Assembly (NCBI RefSeq): GCF_023343835.1 | Contig: NC_064439.1 | Coordinates: 29,427,933 to 29,491,932, forward strand | Length of the DNA stretch: 64,000 nt | Reading direction: 5' to 3' | From: Lagopus muta | Taxonomy: Eukaryota > Chordata > Aves > Galliformes > Phasianidae | Shown here: positions 1 to 14,237 of the stretch, in pieces | How the letters are laid out: every line of letters begins with the position of its first letter | Numbering within the stretch: position 1 is the stretch's first letter | Notes under the pieces: model-generated | Database searches by the model: none | Told to the model about the DNA's origin: nothing | The model's input: only the letters and a program-made list of their open reading frames with translations | Position numbers and translations under genes: made by a program

Positions 1-1212
1 TCCCATACAAAGGAGAATAACTCCATTGAATTTGGGAAGAGCATAAATTGAGTTTTAAGGAGAAAGCCTAATATCTTGCCATTATATTATTAAAGCAATC
101 AGCTGTAGTACACAAGAGGACTGTAATCCTATGGGATTAAAAATAGCAACAACAAAACAGTAATTTTTGTGCTTATTTTCTTGCTTTTCAGCCTAAACTG
201 TGATAGAGTGACATCTAGAAAATTCACTAATGGTCTTTGTTTATATGGAAGATGCTTAGCTATACCAGTGAAGTGCAAGTAGGTTGGAAGTGCAATAGAA
301 ACTGCATCTAATGAGAATGTGATTTGACATGACTCCATTAATAAATAAATGATTATCACTAGATAAGAGGCCTAACAGCAGAATTTACCAGTGTGCATGC
401 CATTCATGCCCCAGTTGATATGCCTTATTGAACAGTTCGAGACATTGGGGCATACCACATTTAAAACCAGATAGGGTTATTCCTTTGATGTTTCGTTGCT
501 GTTGTGATAAGGGATTTGGTTGAACCTTATTGATTTCTCTAGTGTAGGACTTCATTTTTCCTCAATTTTCAGTCTGGAGGAATGAGCTTCAAAGAGCACA
601 CCCACTGCCTTCTGCAAGTCTTCACATTAAATTGCTAATCTAATTAACATCTGTAAAAATTTCAGCATCACATTGACTCAACTGTTCTTGGAGCCCATGA
701 CACCTAGTTAAGTTACTTTCCAACACTGTTGTAAAACACAAGAGAAAGTCTAAGGTCACCATGTTTGCTGTACACTTCAACTTAAGACCTTGATTGCTTT
801 ACCAACTGCTCTGGAAGTTGTTTTTATAACTTTCTAAGGAGTACTACTATTTGGTCCAATATTTCCATTTGTCATCCTCACCTGTCATAACAAGTAATCT
901 TTAGATTGAATATAAAATTCAAAAACTAGAAATGAAAACGATCAGGAATAGTACTTGTGAAAGAAGTGCACAGCAAAGGGTAAACAATATTAGCAGGAAA
1001 AAAAAAGTGCATTTCTACACTTTTATTGCCTCAGTTTCACCTGGGCATGATCTCCATTCAACAGAGTGCATTAAGGGCATATTTCTTGAGAAGGAAGTAA
1101 AAATTTAGACCAAGTTTTCAAGAACTATTTCTGTTTAGGGAGTGGTCAATAACTTTTTTTGCACTAATAGTTTTGGAGGTATCTGCTCTTCTAGAAATGA
1201 GGGAGTTGGCAA
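1..1212. other. Intergenic, no recognisable content
   Basis: AT-rich sequence on both strands. The longest open frame (76 codons near the start, minus strand) shows no family resemblance. Confidence 0.8.
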
Positions 1213-1948
1213 ATCATAGAATCATGGAATGGCTTGTGTTGGTAATTCAAAGATCTTCTTGTTGCAACTCCCCTGCTGTGGGAAGGTTTGCCCAAAACCA
1301 CCTAGCCTGGCTTTGAACACCTTCATGGATGGGGCACCTGTAGCTTCTCTGGATAACATGTTTGAGCATCTCACCATCATCTGAGTAAAAAATTCCTCCT
1401 AACATCAAACCTAAATCTCCCCTCCTTTAGTTTAAAACCATTTCTCCTTGTTCTATCACTGTCAGACCATGTAAAAAGACAGTCTTCCTCCATAAGCTCC
1501 TTTTAAGAAATGGAAGGCTATAATGAGATTTCCCCAGAGCCTTCTCCAAGCTAATCAAACCCAATTCCTCAAAAAACTCAACTGTTCTTCATAGGAGAGG
1601 ATGGCCTCCTCTGGACCTGCTCCATAGCTTCGCATTCTTCTTGTGCTGAGGGCCCCAGACCTGGATGCAATACTTCAGATGGGACCTCATAAGGGTGGAG
1701 TACAGAGGGGCGATCGCCTCCCTCTCCCTTCTGGCCACCTCTTTTTTGATGCAGCCCAGCATACAGATGGCCTTCTGGGCTGCAAATGCATACTTTTGCC
1801 TCATGTCAAACTTTTCATTCATGAGGACCCTCAAGTCCTTCTCAGCAGGGCTGCTCTCTATGAGTTGTTCTCCCAGTCTATACACATATTTGGGATGCCT
1901 CAACCCAAATGCAACACCTTGCAATTGGCCGTTTTGAATCTCTCAACG
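1213..1948 (-). mobile_element. CR1 LINE, 3' part with decayed reverse-transcriptase C-terminus
   Basis: This is the longest CR1 copy in the window. The plus strand begins with the reversed 3' octamers (ATCATAGAATCATGGAATGG) and continues through the CR1 3' region. Read on the minus strand, 1924-1589 encodes the end of the ORF2 reverse transcriptase ([20 protein letters not shown], then [16 protein letters not shown] and QVWGPQ). CKVLHLG, the segment that should precede this, lies in another frame, so there is a frameshift near 1,905. A second frameshift follows GPQHKKNAK. The element is 5'-truncated near 1948 and cannot make a working protein. Confidence 0.9.
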
Positions 1949-4900
1949 GTGACAAAAACAACACTGTATGTCATACAAGGCAAAATAATTTTTCACTTCC
2001 AAATCAGGAACTACTAAGGAATTTATAACCTTCACAAAATCAAAAACAAAAAGTGGGGTTTTATTAACAGGGGACTTTTCAGTTCTCTCATTTTTTCATA
2101 CAGTGACAATGTGATTTCTAAACTAATATTTAAAAAAAAAAAAAAAGCAAAAAATAGTTACTGTCTGAGCTAGAGATTATACACTCCCAAACAGAAAGCC
2201 TTTAAGTTTTATGTTACTACAAATTAAATTGGTTTTAACCATCTTACTTTTGTTCTGTGTATTATATAATACTTATATAAAATATAATATAGTACTTTAT
2301 ATAATACTGTGCAAACGCTTCTGTTTAGTTTGAAGAAAAGAACAGTAGCAGAGTCAGGAGACAATGCAAGGTACATGTATGTATGTTCAGACATAGAATA
2401 AATTTTCTTTTAAAGACTTACAACATTTTCTTGAATTTGCAACTGAAATGATGATACAGGAATTAAAAAATGATGATAAAGTAATGAAAAAATAAAAAAG
2501 ATGTAGATCTGTTTTGAGATGATTCTACAAAACTTATGCAGCCATAAGCAGGAATCTTATTATCATCTGAATTTGAAAAGCATTCAACACTGTGTGAATG
2601 TGATCCCGATTTGGACATGTGGATATGACATACTTTTCTATTTTTCCTATTTTTTCTCCTGAATTTGTAAATGGATTTTCCTAAGTGTAAAATCCAGTAC
2701 AGTATTTTTCAGGCAACCCAACTTAAGGCTTTTTGTTATTTAAACTGACACTTTTGATAATTCTGGTGCACATGTTTTTTATTAGCTACGTTATTCATTT
2801 CTAATTTTCATAGAGTCTATCAAACTGTAAATAGACATCTGATATTATTTTTCTATTCCCCCATGTCCAAACAGATTACGATTTAATGAATAATGTGCAG
2901 TTTTTAACTGGGTTGGAGTAGAGCTGTGGATCAGATTTTGCAGCTGTAGGGAATGAGGGCTAGCGCCACCCAGAGTGTTTTCTTAAAAAGATTCAATTTC
3001 AGTGCATCCCTGTTGTCCCAAAATCTCCATAAAACTTTCCATGGCCAGTATAGTTCCCAGCTCTTCACAGACACAGCTGTGGAATGAGTGGGATTTACCA
3101 CAGCCTCTACCACTAAATGACCAGAGTATTCCCATGTACTTAAATCATCCTCATTTCAAATTATCCAGCCATGAGAGAGTTCTGGTGGCACCCCAAGGTG
3201 AAAGGAAGGCATCTGCTGCTCCTCCATTAAAGCCAATGTTGCTGGCATGTCCCATTCTGCCTGAGCTCCACCCTGCAGTTCCTGGTGCTGGTGGAGAAAT
3301 GTAAACCCATAACTTGGGCTCATATTCGGGGACAAGCACATTAAGTGATGGTTAAAAATGGGACAAAAAGATTCAGGCAAGCCATTAGCCTTAGGCTGTA
3401 ACCACTGCATTCTGAACAGTACCTAGTCTTATAGGTACACTCCTCAGTTTCTCCTTCAGTTTCTGGAAGTGATGATTATTTCAGAAGAAATTGATAAACA
3501 TAAGTGTACATAAAATATGGGACAGATCAAATAAAGGTATTTCAGTATTAAAAGCTATTAATTTTGTGCAACATATGTTCGAATTTCAATTACTAAATTC
3601 CATTAAGCTAAAATGATATATATAACTCAGACTTCAGAGTGTTAATTTCATAGTCCCCTCTAAGCTGTTCCTGCAAAGGTGCTAGGGGTAATTAACTGCC
3701 ATTTTCTCAGTAATTCAGAATCTGCAATTAATCAAAATGCAGAGCCTGAGTGATTGTAGAAAACAGTAACACTTACTTTATTATGTAGCACATTCTCATT
3801 CTAGTTGTTTTATGTTAGGATCAGCTACATTTTTCTCCCGGAATTTGTTATGCTGAGCCTTCAGCCAATTAGTTTTTCTCACTTTACTTTAACTTAAAAC
3901 CTGGTGAGTTTGTTATATATATGTGTACTGTTGCTCGTCAGTTACACTGGTTAGAGACCTGCAGGACTACATGTGTTTAAGCAATTAGGAACCTAGTACT
4001 GTCCAGAAAAAAATAAATAAATGCAATTTTCCTTTCTTAAAGCAATAGCTTTTCTTTAAAAAAAAAGACTAAGTGAGAATGGAAAAATGAGAGCAATGAT
4101 AAAACTCAGCTTGCCACAGCTACAAGAACGTGTTTGGCACAGAGGAGAACCCATAGCTGGCTGTATTGTGCCTGAAAGAGACAAGAAGTAGAGTTCAAAT
4201 TTGCATCCTTTGATTGGATATATGGATAGAGCTTTCCGTTCACATTCACGGCACACAGTGAGTTCAAGGCACTGTGATAATGGTGGAGCAGGATTTTTGT
4301 ATTTAAAATCTAGTTCAGAGTTAGCATTTCACTGAATTTCTTGTGCACTTGTAGAGCAAGTGCTCTGTCACATGTTGATTTTACAGCCTGACTCACGGGG
4401 AAGGGGATTTTAAAATTATAGACAGCTAAGTGGATAGTTTGCTGAATATTACTTGTATGGATAATAGTAGAAAGCCTCCCTGATGGCCCAGCAGGACAGT
4501 TGTAATTAATTGAGTCCATTTTTGCTTCCTAGCTATATACTTCTGCAGCTGGAAGTCCTCTAATTTCACAGCTCAGGTGCTGAAGTACACTGTGGAGTTC
4601 AGTCAGTATTAGAAAAGATGGAGCCTCCAGAGCAAACCGAATTTTGGCAAGGTGATTACTGATGTAAAGCCACAGAAAGGACAATGCTGAAAGACTCTTG
4701 TTGATCATAAGAGTGCTCATAGATCACTGCTGATTGAATAGTGTATTTTATTAGAAACCCATCACACTACCATTTTGACCATTTATTTATTTACCACAGC
4801 TACGATTTATAAATCTCTGCGGCTGGACACTTCTTCCTTACTTATACTTCTAACCTTATCTCTCTGGGCACTCACAAAAGGGAGCCCTTATACACTGAAA

Positions 4901-7900
4901 TACCTCTCAGGTGGAGCACATGCTCTTGTTCTGCCACCACGATAAGAGAAGCCCCGTACAAATGCATTCAGAAGACTCTCTCCAGCCTTGTTTGTCTTTC
5001 ATTGCTTTGGATTTTTAAGGGGCTGGTTATCTCACCTGGTAAGGCAATAAAATAATAATTTATCAATTTCTATTGTGCCCATACAAGTGCTACTCTCTAC
5101 TGAGAGCAGATCTGCTCCCAGATAGGATTTTTTTTGGGGGGTGGGGGGGTTGTTGTTTGGATTCTACCAGCTACTGCTTTTTTCTTACTGATCTACATCA
5201 AACAAAAGGTGGGGTCATAGTCTGGGTTTGAGCAGCCCAGATTATAGTGGCATGACAGAGTATCCTGACAGGCAGAAGAGTGGAATACTTCTACAAAGGC
5301 CAGGCTTCATGAAAAAAACATTCTACCCAAACCTGATGCTGAAAAATGTGAATACAGAGAATTTTTTATTTGTGGGCAGCACTGTAGAAAATGTTAGTCT
5401 AGCAATGGTTGCGATGATGTACTGAAAAAATGCTGAGTGACAGTCTTATTTTGCATGGCACCACCCAATTGTCTTAATTTGTTCTCTTGGAAAAAAAAAA
5501 AAAAAAAATTAGCAATAAGGTTCCAAAAATATAGAATTATCTAGAAAAATGGGGAAGAAGCACATTCTGGGGGTGCCGAAAGCAAAGCATACAGGAAAAT
5601 GCAGTAATAGAGAAATCAAGAGAAAAGAAAAAACTTCAACAGTGCCAGTGTTTATTATTTTTCTTTCCTCTTCCTTATGATTGTAATTAATTATCTCTTC
5701 TTGAAATTATTAAGAAAAAAGTGAATTCAGCAATGTTGGACAGAAGCATTAGATAAAAAACAGGTTATAAGTCCAATTCCCTTCTGTGCAAATCTGGTGA
5801 TTTACCTGTGTGAGGCTGTCAACACAGTGAATTATCTTTATGCAAACTTTGGAAGAAAAACTGAGAGGAGTTTGATCTGGTCTTCCAATTTGTTTTTATA
5901 TTTCAGGGTTTGCAGATGGCATTAATGAAGTAGAGTATCCAAACATTTGTATATTTTATTTTGTCTAAAACAGAAATTACAGGACAAGTAAGTTAGGATT
6001 TACAGAGGACAAAAGCAAAGGCCACGTCAGAAAAAGAACAGGGCTATTGCACATATTTCTGTGTCACTGATAAGAGAACGATAGTTTGTCTGAATTGTTT
6101 ATAGTACTTTAATATCACTGAAGAACTACCTATTTAGTTACATTTCTCACTGTTCATCCTGTTTGCCTGCTCTTGTTCAGATCTGAACTTGGAAAATCAA
6201 AACACATTTTAAAGCAGATTTTCAGCTCTCTGTTCCAAGAATGTATGCCATGTTCCAAAATTTAGGACAAGATCCAAATTCACTGCTGTTTGTGTTGCAC
6301 CCCTGAGAGTTCTAGGCTGAATAAAAGTAATGCTACTCAGTTTCATTTATTTTTTCTAATATATACATAAAAATCAAGTCAATTATAGCAAAAATAAAAA
6401 ATCCTAGCAAAAACCCTTTGTGCTTTCATGAACATGTGTGATAAATTTTAAAATTTCAGTGAAAATAACCTCTGTGATAGACAAATGGACTTCTTACAAG
6501 TTTCTACTTTGGAAACCTTCCTGTTTTAGATCTCAAAGGAAAGGATGCATTTTTGTTGTTTTTTTTTTTTCCTTTACATTCAGACAAGTCATACTGCTTA
6601 TCTACACTATAGAGGAAAACCACCATGCAGTTTTCACAAAGTATAACGGAGCTGAGATTCTCAGGCCACGGAAAGCCCAGTAAGGTCTCTAAAAATGGAT
6701 ACCAGTGAACAAAGAATAAAATTACTGGAGCATCTCCACTTAGTCTGAATCACTTGGAAAATAATAAAAACGGCCAAAATGTGTGTGGATTGTCACAAGC
6801 CATACAAATTCAGCTTCTAAAAGGAACTGTTACACTTACTACTAGTTTACAAACTATTATTTCTCACAAAAACATACAACTGACTTTTTATCTTTTCCTC
6901 CCATTGAACCATGTGAAGCTTTTTGCCCAGCTAGTAAGTATTAGCAAAAATGTTTAATGTTAGTTTTGTATTGTAGAAATATTTCTCCTGGGATATAGAT
7001 ATAGTATCATGATTTAAAGCTCTACTGTACTAACATTCTTTAAGTTTCTGCAAACGTTGCAATTTTAATAGAACACATACATTCTTTCTGCACCCAAAAG
7101 TTTTTTGTATGGTGCATGATGCATATGCCACTGTAGTTAGGGTTAAGGTGGGACTATTTCATTATATAATTTTCATACTTTTAGGAAAGATTTGCTTAAG
7201 AAAATGGTTTAAGCTGAAACTTGGCATACAAAGCTCTGGTTTGGGAAAGGCTGGCTTAAAGAAATTCACTTAAATCAGCCCTGTCATTTTTTTATTATCT
7301 TTACAGAAGGGTGCAACACTGGTTTTAGTACCATTACTTGTTCTCTTAATATTTGTTGAGTCTTAAATAAAAATAAGTTATTTTTCTGAGTTGTTTTCAC
7401 AGGCTCTTCTTGTCAGTTTAAATGATTGTTTCATCTTAAGTAGAAAGTTTACCAAGTCTCAAATCTGACTCAGTACTTGTTTTGTTTCTCTCAAAGCCTA
7501 TGTAGTGATGAATGTTTTAAGTTAATTTAGTGCTGTGAAAGGTGCCAAACAGTCAGCTTTGGAAACTAAAATAGTCTATTTGTGCTGGGAATGTTTATTT
7601 TATTTTATTGTTAAAACTGCAGTTGGAGGCTTCTCCAGCTGAGCTGCATTGCGAGCCATGAAGACCTGTAATGCTGGCAGGCACAGGAGCTGGTGGAAGA
7701 GATGAGTCTGTAAATGGAAGTATGCTGGCTGATCTGCATGATGGAAAAGAGGACCTGGCATCGAGTGTTGCATTTTAAATACTTCTCAGATATTCATCTC
7801 CTCCTCACCAGTCTACCCATTTTTAATTTTTTTCTGAAGGCAATCATTCTGTGTTTGACAGAAACTCAGTGTTTGGTAGAAACTCATTGACAACATACAG

Positions 7901-8496
7901 CAAAAAGAACATCCAAGTCATTTCCATTGGTGAAGCACAGTGAAAGCTACTGGCTGAGACCTTTTTACTAGAAAATGTCCCTGCCTGCTTCTCTGCAAAT
8001 CTAATTATTCAGTGAATTTCCCATAGCCACAGAGGTAAATCATAATAAAGACAAGCTTGTTCTCTGATTGGGGATAGCAATGTTGTATCATTTGTTACCA
8101 GTATAGCACATCCTTCCTTCATCTCTTTATGATTTTAACACTTTTTTTTTCCAGTTAGAAAGGCATTTACCCATGTCTTCTGCATAGGTACATTCAAAAT
8201 GATTAGCAACTGACAGACTTGCACAGATCCATTTATGAGGAAGGATAAATTGGGATTCCATTCCCTTGTTAACGGTATCTTGGTTTTGTTCTGCATTAAG
8301 AACAGCACAGTACAGAAAGAATAAACTCTCACTCTTGAGTCAAGTATCTATATTCTCAGTGACAACCACTGGAACTGTGCATTAGAGAATACATCACAAC
8401 ATACCTTAAGACCATTGTTTGTTATTATTAAGTTTTTATTCCCTAACCAGAAACATTTTCTTGATAACAAATTCATAAAAATAATTCAAAGCCTTT

Positions 8497-8526
8497 GGGG
8501 CTGCTGGGGAGGGGTGGGAGGTGGGG
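8497..8526 (+). other. G-quadruplex-capable run in intergenic DNA
   Basis: GGGG-CTGCT-GGGG-A-GGGG-T-GGG-AGGT-GGG(G) gives at least four G-runs with short loops. No gene or CpG island is near it. Confidence 0.6.
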
Positions 8527-11126
8527 TTTCTTCTATTTGGTAGATTTTGTATCTGCTACAGTCTGTTCAGTGTCACAGTGTTAGTACAGGAATATGACTA
8601 TAACATTCTTGCTTGTGAAGCTGTACATCAGGCACATTTTAACAGATTTATGTCATCAGCCCCCACACACTATTAATCACTCTTTAAGGTCATTTTTAGC
8701 TATCAAAGTAAGTGCCTTAGTAAAATTGCCAAGGCAGATTTCTAGCCAGGCCAGTTGCATGTTTTCAGGTGCTGGAAAAGAAGGAAAAAGAAAAAAAAAA
8801 AGTTGAGGAATTCACAAAACAAGCTTCTTGGCAATGCATGCATAAAGGTCTGTGATGAGAGAGTAACCATTCCTCAGCATACATGCAGGCCATCTCTGTT
8901 ATGGAAACCAGGGAACATTTAAGGCAAAATAAACAGATTTTTCAGTCTGGTCACAATTTTATAAAGTACAACAGTGAAAAGTTTTTCTTGTCTTTTTCAG
9001 ACTCTGACAAGATAAACTAGACGTGGCTAAGGCTGAATGTGTCACTTCTGTCAGGTGTTGTGATAAGTCTGAAAAGTCAGGTATGTTTCACACATGGTCT
9101 CCAAATAAATCTCAGACAAGTCTTATGTTCTTTCATTTTGTTTTCCATATTTCATCATCACTGAAGCCAAATAATCAATCACATAAGATATGAGGAAGCT
9201 TATTACTATACCGAATGAGGGAAGGCAGCAAGCATGGAAAAACACATCAGATTGTTAATTTTATGGGAGACCATGTTGATATTTAACAAAAATGTATATA
9301 TTTCCATTATAATCACTTGGGAATTCCTTTGTTTGAATTCTTGCTTTACATTTTGGGGCACTCAGTGACAAGAACATATTAGTTTTTCTGGGTCAAACTC
9401 ATTGACAAAATCTGTGGAGGCACAAAAGGTGGCCTGGAAGAGCATTTTATCAGCACATGGGTACAAACTATCAGCTGCAGAGCAACTTCAAGAGAGATCT
9501 AAGCCTTCTATATTACGGTTAGGACTTTTTATACAAATAAAGCTGGTAGGTGTTATTATTTACAGTATCTTCTCCTTGATTTACTAGCTAGTATCACAGC
9601 AGGGCTGGCAGGTTTCTCAGAAATCTTGCCAAGATACTCAAACTGGCAAAGAGACAAGGTCAGGAGCTGCACAGGACTCCAGCTTGGTCTCCCAGCTTCA
9701 CAGTTACCTTTAGTGGTACCTGCCCTATTTGAATGATGTTGATATCAAATATGGATTATTACCATTGCCTTGTCCTTCCTTTGTATCATCCACTGTTACA
9801 CAGAGAAGCAGACGTCAGTGGATGTTCTTGCATGATGCACAGACTGACTTCATCAAGGTCAAAATATGGAGGAAAAAAGACAAGACAAAACCAAAGTAAG
9901 TGGAAGCTCTGTTTTAATACAGTTATGTATTTAAGCATATTGCTATGTTCACTTTCAGGACAGATCGCTGGTGATGGGAAAGCTGAAAGAGAAATTCTGT
10001 TGAGAAGTCAACTGTACATTAAATTATAACTTCCTTTATAGTTTGTACATGGAAATAATCAGAAATTCATTTTGAGACAAGCTGAGCATCGTGACTACCT
10101 GTCAGAGAGGTAAAAGCACACTTTTTTTTTTTTCCTGATATGCATTTGAAGTCTTTTTTTTTTTTTTTAAACAAAATTACATCTTTTTGACACAGAGATT
10201 CCCTTTACAAGTGTCCAGCTTTCTCCGAGAGCAATTTCTGAAGTGAAATAAAAGCCATAGCTCACCTGTTTCTGTGCAGGAGTAACTGATATCATGCTAC
10301 ACCAAAATAGCAGAATAGGGACAGCACAGTCTTTTGTGTTAAGAAACTTTATGGCTGGATACTGACAATTACATGTTCATAAAGGCTGATGAGGGCATTT
10401 TCTACTTCTCCGAAGAGAGAAAATGGTTGATTTTAATCTGCTACCCAGTCAAAGTATTGAAATAGGAAACTGTTAACAAACTGATCTTTACTGCCTCCAT
10501 CTGCCCGCAAGTAAAATTACACTCCCTTTTAGCACTTAAGAGAGTACTGCTAAATACTGGTACTTTATAATAGAGATTTGGACCTATTTTCATGTTTGCT
10601 GGATCCTCAGGTACTTGCTCACGGTTTTGATCTCAATATTCAGTATTTAGGTTCTTATTGTCTCAGATAGAAGCTTTGGTTTTCATGCATGATCACTTAG
10701 AAAGATCAAAGAAGATGGAATGCAGAGGGTTTTTTTCTTATGCAGCTATATACATTTGATAATTAAAAAAGGAAACAGGAAAAGAATGCAAAACAAGATA
10801 TTGGTAGATCTACATTGTAAGCGTAGAGAATTTGAAAGGTTTAGGGTACTAAATATTGCTACTACAAGCAATAAAAAAAAAAAAATTGGTGGACCCAGAA
10901 GAGACATTTTCTCTCTTAGGCACAAAGACTAAAAAATCTAAGCATAAAAAGAACAAATTAAAATAAGCTGGCTACCGTGAGTTTTATTTCTAACTCTGGT
11001 AGTTGACTGAATGCTTTAAGCTAGTTTCATAAGATCAAGCATCACTAAGGCGACAGCAATGAAGGAATCAAGGGGAAGAGGCAAAAAAAATGTTTGCAGA
11101 TAAAAAAGAACATCCCAAAACATGTT

Positions 11127-11160
11127 TTCTGTTGTTTGTTTGTTTGTTTGTCTGTTTGTT
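11127..11160. repeat. (TTTG)n tetranucleotide repeat
   Basis: Imperfect TTTG/TCTG units are repeated about eight times in intergenic DNA. Confidence 0.85.
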
Positions 11161-11390
11161 TTCTCTGGGATTCTGGTGTTGAACTGAGTACCTCCACTAC
11201 TCCATAATAAAAATGCTATTTACCTGAATAAAGCTGGGCTTTCAACCTTGCTTTTAAAGGAAGAAATACTTTTAAAGAAATAACAGAGGTGTTGCACCAA
11301 GTGCGCATTAAATACAGCTAGAGATTCCCATGTAACTTCCACTTTAGCTGCTGAAAACAGCAGTTATAATTAGGAAAGGAAAATCTTCCA

Positions 11391-11422
11391 TTTTCCATAA
11401 AGGAAATTTTCCATAAAGGAAA
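11391..11422. repeat. 16-bp tandem duplication
   Basis: TTTTCCATAAAGGAAA occurs twice head to tail. The unit is itself close to a dyad (TTTCC and GGAAA). Confidence 0.9.
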
Positions 11423-13877
11423 ATCTGTGATTCTTTGAAGTCTGCAAGGAACAGGACTTGTTGGAATCATGCTGAGAAGAACAGAATGACAGAAATAGCA
11501 CTCAGTGAAGAGGATCAGCAACAAATCAAGCTGTAAACATTGAATAAGAGGGGATAAACTACCAGTAAAAATGCATTACAAGAAGAGGATAAAAAGTCTT
11601 GGAGGCAAAAAAGAGAGTAATGGCACGACAGGAAAGAGCTTCATAACTTTTAAACCAAGATGAGGACAGGCTGCAGTTTTCTTAACCCAGGCATAAGCAT
11701 CATAAATCACTAATCAACTATATCTCAGAGGAAACAAGGATGAGCATGGATAATAAAGCCAGATTAGAAACTCATTGAGTATGGCTACTGGAATCTCACC
11801 TTTGATGTAGTTGAACATATGTATCACACTAGAAAAGTTCATGAAAATTGCTCTGACTTGCCAAAGCCAGTCATCACCTAAAAGCAATCTAATAGTTTCA
11901 CTGTTCAAGAACATCCTAATGCTAATAATCACTGACTGAAAGCTACATGAGACTTATGAAGATCAGGGCAGAGTCCAAGATGTGGTCTTCTTGCATGCAG
12001 GATGCTTATACATGCAAGACTTATCTTGCAAACCTGCTTTTGGCATGGCCTAGGTAAGGATCTTCTCAAAAATTAACTCTGCTTCATTCAACAGTCCACC
12101 CCTTTTTCAGGAGTAGCTGCTAATGACTGGAACATGACAAAGATCCACTTACATTACTGAGACAGGAAATGACATACATATTTAGTGTGATATGAATGAG
12201 GACATCAAATAGCCACCTCCCTTCAGGACAGTCCTAAGTTGTTTAACTGTGTTTGTTGTTTTTATTTATTTGAATAATCACGTAGAACTGAATATATCCT
12301 GTTACTAAATGCAATCTGATAGACAAGGGGTGATGGAGGAGGAGGAAGAGAGACATAAGTTTCATTTCTTCCATTTGGAAATTGATAGCAAAATTTAACT
12401 CAAAAGAAAATAACAAAGGACTGCAGCTGTCACCCTGCAATACATACCATTGTTATTTGGGACATATTTTAAAGCTATTAACGCACTACTTATTTCACTA
12501 GATTCAGCTAGAAGTGAGAATATCAATAAAGGGTGAAAAGGCTTTCCAGGAAGCATTATTTATTTATCCAGACTAAGTAAAACCAACACTGATAAGCATT
12601 ATTTCAAAATACGACTTGAATTCATGAGGTTTCCAGACCAAACAAGGTTAAATGTGCCTGGAAGGAGTTCAGCCATAGTTCTGCATTTTGGACACATGTC
12701 CCTTCATAATGCTGGACACTTGCTCATCATTTCTTTCTCAAATGATACTTCCAGATCAACAAACTTATCCTTCTCTGGATAAGTCATTTCTCTCCAGTCA
12801 TTTCTTAAATATTCCCTTTCAGAATGCAACACATTTTCTGTCTGTTTTATGACAACTAGTAACACTCTGTGCTCCAGCTCTGCATTAATCTTCTGAGAAT
12901 GTTATTTATTTTACAGTATTGGCGCAGCAGGAGACTTTCCTCTCCTTCTGACGAGGGCCCCTAGAGACAACTGAAACACTGCTAGCAGAATGCCAAAACA
13001 GTATTGTTGGATGCTCAGTCTAAATTAGCAAAAAATACTAAGATAATGCAATTCCTTTTTTATTTTTTTCCAATACTGATAAGACTGATGTTATGTTACG
13101 AACATCAAGATTAACATTTTACTCTCCTGTTCAAATCCTCTAGCCATAACCTTCTTTTACCTTCAGGCCTTGAATGAAGCTTCTGCTATTCCCTATCTTG
13201 GCCTTGCTGCACAGTGCTATAAATCACACCACATAAATTGCACAGACAAATTAAGAATTTACTTTATTTGTCACTTAAACAATATTTCAGTACTAATCTC
13301 ACAGATGGCCTCTTAATTGAACTAGTGGGTATACTACTCTCCTTTTAATTTGAGTGCAAAGGTTTTCCAAATATAAACTGCATCAATGAATAGGAACTGA
13401 TTTGCTAGTACTAAAGACTATTCCCACAAAGACATCCTTAAAAGGCCTCTTTTTATTAACTAATACATACTGTGTGTATTTAAAGATGAAAAGAAGATGA
13501 AATAACTCAGTAGTAAAAGACATTTTAATAAGACTGACATAATGAAAGTCATTACAAATGATGGTAGAAGAGAAACTCCCATTTCCTGGAGTGTTAAAGA
13601 GCACAGTTCTATAATGGTGATCACACATAGACTGCTTATCTTGATAGAGTCCTGCCTTTATTTTAACATTGCATCCCATTAGAGAGCAGCGTGAATATTT
13701 TTCATAGTTCAGGGCACAGGCCCATTATTTCCCTTAGCTGTCTTTCAAAGCAGGCTTATTCAAAATTGCCTTTAAACTTATAAATTAGTCTTTTTCTAAC
13801 TGAGATTTTGGAGAATCCTCTCATTACAGTTGAGTTACTCTTAAAAATCATGTAATTCCCAGAATAAGTAAATGGAT

Positions 13878-14035
13878 ACCAATTGTTGCCCAGAGATGTA
13901 GTGGAAGTTCCACCTCTGGAGACATTCGAGGCCAGGCTGGACCAGGCTCTGAGCAACCTGTTCACTGCGGGGATGTTGGACTAGATCATCTTTAAAGGTC
14001 CCTTCTAATTTTAAGGGTTCTATGATATTTTTCAT
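13878..14035 (+). mobile_element. CR1 LINE 3' fragment
   Basis: The plus strand reads through CR1 3' words: TTGCCCAGAGATGTAGTGG, ACATTCGAGGCCAGGCTGGA, GAGCAACCTG, GACTAGATCATC, and then GGTTCTATGAT at the end. The copy is 5'-truncated and lacks a full octamer array. Confidence 0.88.
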
Positions 14036-14190
14036 GACTGAGCCCGAAGTAAAATGAGTCAGGTCTAGAAATACATATTCAATACATAGCCTCTTAGAGG
14101 CCTTCACAGAAAAAATACTACTCCCAAATTGCTCCCAAACACAAATCCTTATCCAAAACAAGGAGAAGCATAAATGAGGAAACAGAAGAA

Positions 14191-14237
14191 GAAACAGTAG
14201 CTGTTTCAGCAGTACTGTTTCAGCAGAAACAGTAGCT
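14191..14237. repeat. Cluster of GAAACAG/CTGTTTC words with hairpin potential
   Basis: GAAACAG at 14191, CTGTTTC at 14201 and 14215, and GAAACAG at 14226 form nested direct and inverted repeats. CTGTTTC-AGCA-GAAACAG (14215-14232) is a perfect 7-bp stem with a 4-base loop. Confidence 0.8.

Larger units (their letters stand above)
1949..13877. other. Intergenic, about 12 kb
   Basis: AT-rich DNA contains short homopolymer runs (near 2,130, 5,490, 8,145, 10,120 and 10,155), a G-run near 5,136-5,149 and a palindromic AT-rich patch near 2,262-2,310. The G-rich run at 8,497, the TTTG repeat and the 16-bp duplication are listed separately. I see no exon, RNA gene or further CR1. Confidence 0.75.

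Noticed and set aside
1643-2017. Plus-strand open frames of 90 and 124 codons
   Set aside because: They are antisense to the CR1 reverse-transcriptase remnant.
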